A stretch of DNA of 64,000 bases, taken from positions 806,001-870,000 of the forward strand of contig NC_017733.1 in the NCBI RefSeq assembly GCF_000259235.1, given 5' to 3'. Position 1 is the first letter of the stretch. Each line of letters begins with the position of its first letter. Under the pieces are notes generated by a model. The model saw only the letters and a program-made list of their open reading frames with translations. It was not told the DNA's origin and did no database searches. Origin of the DNA: Helicobacter pylori_CU (lineage in GTDB: Bacteria; Campylobacterota; Campylobacteria; Campylobacterales; Helicobacteraceae). The position numbers and the translations under genes are program-made. Below, piece after piece: positions 62,925 to 64,000 of this stretch.

Positions 62925-64000
62925 TTACACATCCAACTGTTTCACATCTTTAGCATGCGCTTGGATAAAGGCTCTTCTAGGCTCTACTTCATCGCCCATG
63001 CAAAGCGAAAAGATCGCATCGGTTTTTTCCAAATCTTCAATTTTGAGTTTGATCAAGCTGCGGTTTTCTTTATGCATGGTCGTTTCCCATAAATCATTAG
63101 GGTTCATCTCGCCTAGCCCCTTATAGCGCTGGATATTCGCTCCCTTTTTAGCGTGGTTTTCCACTTCTTCTAAAAACGCCAAAATGTCCTTATTTTCTAA
63201 GAAATCTAAATTATACTCCATAAGCTTTTGGTAAGTGTAATTCGCTTCTTCAAACAACACTTCTTTAAAAAGGTTGTCATCTAAATTAAATTCCACCAAG
63301 CCTTTAGGGGTTTGTGCATGCAAATGCAAGCTTTCTTCAGTGGCAAAAGAGCGTAAGATCTGATAATTCAAACCCTCTAATTTTTCCAAAATGCTTTTTT
63401 CTAAAACTTTCATATCAAGGCTTAAGGCGTCCTTAGTTTCAATGAGAAAGCGTAAAATTTCTAGCAAATTGTAGCGTTTTTCTAATTCCAAAAGCGCGTA
63501 GCGGTAATGACGCGCCACTTTCAATAAATTCATCAAATCGTTCTTGCCAATCCCTTCAATATCCACCGAATTGATGCCATGCTCAATTAAAAAATGATCC
63601 AAAGCGACGCTGTCTTTAAGATAAATTTCTGTCTTGCCTTTCTTGTATTTGTAAAGAGGGGCTTGAGCGATATAAACATGCCCTTGTTCAATCAATGGGC
63701 GTAAATAACGATAGAAAAAAGTCATCAGCAAGGTTTGGATATGACTCCCATCCACATCAGCGTCGGTCATGATAATGATTTTATGATAGCGCAATCTTTC
63801 TATATCAAAACTCTCTTGAATGCCGCACCCAAAAGCCGTGATCATGTTTTTAATTTCTTCTGATTTTAGGATTTTTGACAAATGGCTTTTTTCCACATTT
63901 AAAATCTTACCCTTTAGGGGCAAGATCGCTTGGAAAACCCTATCGCGCCCTTGTTTAGCGCTCCCGCCCGCACTATCGCCCTCCACTAAAAAGATTTCAT
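62925..64000 (-). CDS. gyrB: DNA gyrase subunit B, 5' part beyond window
   Basis: The visible 358 codons start in the TOPRIM domain (FLVEGDSAGGSAKQGRDR, then IMTDADVDGSHI, the metal-binding acidic residues) and run to the C-terminal QRYKGLGEMNP and ETTMHKENR motifs. The stop is TAA 62925-62927. A species-typical insert lies between TOPRIM and the C-terminal part. Supplies ATP-driven negative supercoiling together with GyrA. Confidence 0.97.
   Translation of the reverse strand, partial: EIFLVEGDSAGGSAKQGRDRVFQAILPLKGKILNVEKSHLSKILKSEEIKNMITAFGCGIQESFDIERLRYHKIIIMTDADVDGSHIQTLLMTFFYRYLRPLIEQGHVYIAQAPLYKYKKGKTEIYLKDSVALDHFLIEHGINSVDIEGIGKNDLMNLLKVARHYRYALLELEKRYNLLEILRFLIETKDALSLDMKVLEKSILEKLEGLNYQILRSFATEESLHLHAQTPKGLVEFNLDDNLFKEVLFEEANYTYQKLMEYNLDFLENKDILAFLEEVENHAKKGANIQRYKGLGEMNPNDLWETTMHKENRSLIKLKIEDLEKTDAIFSLCMGDEVEPRRAFIQAHAKDVKQLDV

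Noticed and set aside
1..64000. tRNA, rRNA, insertion sequences or prophage genes.
   Set aside because: I saw no tRNA cloverleaf, rRNA stretch, transposase or phage structural gene on either strand by eye; a covariance search was not possible.

Overview
The window is chromosomal DNA of Helicobacter pylori. Gene order and protein motifs show rho, murI, the dapB-glcD-pgbA-nudix-csd3 series, gyrB, the rplI-hslV-hslU-era-csd6 operon and a virtually complete cag pathogenicity island (cag PAI). The DNA is AT-rich, spacing is tight, and promoters are mostly extended -10 boxes (TGnTATAAT), as expected for this species.

Layout. 1-3.4 kb: housekeeping genes on the minus strand (a partial exported protein, a RodZ-like protein, a SpoU/TrmH methyltransferase, rsmI, rpmE). 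3.4-5.5 kb: rho and murI on the plus strand. 5.5-10.9 kb: cagA, standing alone and separated from the rest of the island, between two 477-bp direct copies of the 3' end of a helicase-like gene. 10.9-14.4 kb: an accessory cassette (helicase-domain/coiled-coil protein, two coiled-coil proteins, a small protein, a winged-helix regulator). 14.6-18.8 kb: csd6, era, hslU, hslV, rplI. 18.9-22.6 kb: a DUF262/HNH (GmrSD-like) gene and divergent glnA. 22.8-55.2 kb: a Sel1-like gene, a 46-bp murI-derived repeat, then cag-zeta to cagB. 55.7-64 kb: dapB, glcD, pgbA, a nudix gene, csd3, an R-M-like pair and the gyrB 3' part.

Relative to the order I remember for reference strains (dapB-glnA-rplI-hslVU-era-csd6-Sel1 gene-cag-zeta...cagB-cagA-helicase-murI-rho), the cag-zeta to cagB block together with the Sel1-like gene is inverted and sits between dapB and glnA. 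cagA has stayed on the murI side. The 46-bp murI-end repeats that normally bound the island as direct repeats are therefore in inverted orientation here, about 18 kb apart.

The cag genes encode a type IV secretion system: core complex (CagY, CagX, CagT, CagM, Cag-delta), inner-membrane parts (CagW, CagV, CagU), ATPases (CagE, Cag-alpha, Cag-beta), pilus and adhesion factors (CagL, CagI, CagH, CagC), a muramidase (Cag-gamma), the CagA chaperone CagF, and the effector CagA. Two genes are broken as read. cagA has an in-frame amber stop at codon 331 (TGG to TAG). cagY has a one-base insertion in its repeat region. Every other cag gene is full length, so the island looks recently inactivated, unless either lesion is a sequence error.

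Non-coding structure includes stem-loops exactly at predicted +1 of several cag transcripts, a second promoter upstream of cagA whose transcript would start with a C/U-rich-loop hairpin, the probable CncR1 sRNA over the cagP start, a 14-codon leader ORF before cagV, and a T9 tract in the cagC promoter. All comparisons with other strains are from memory; no database search was run.
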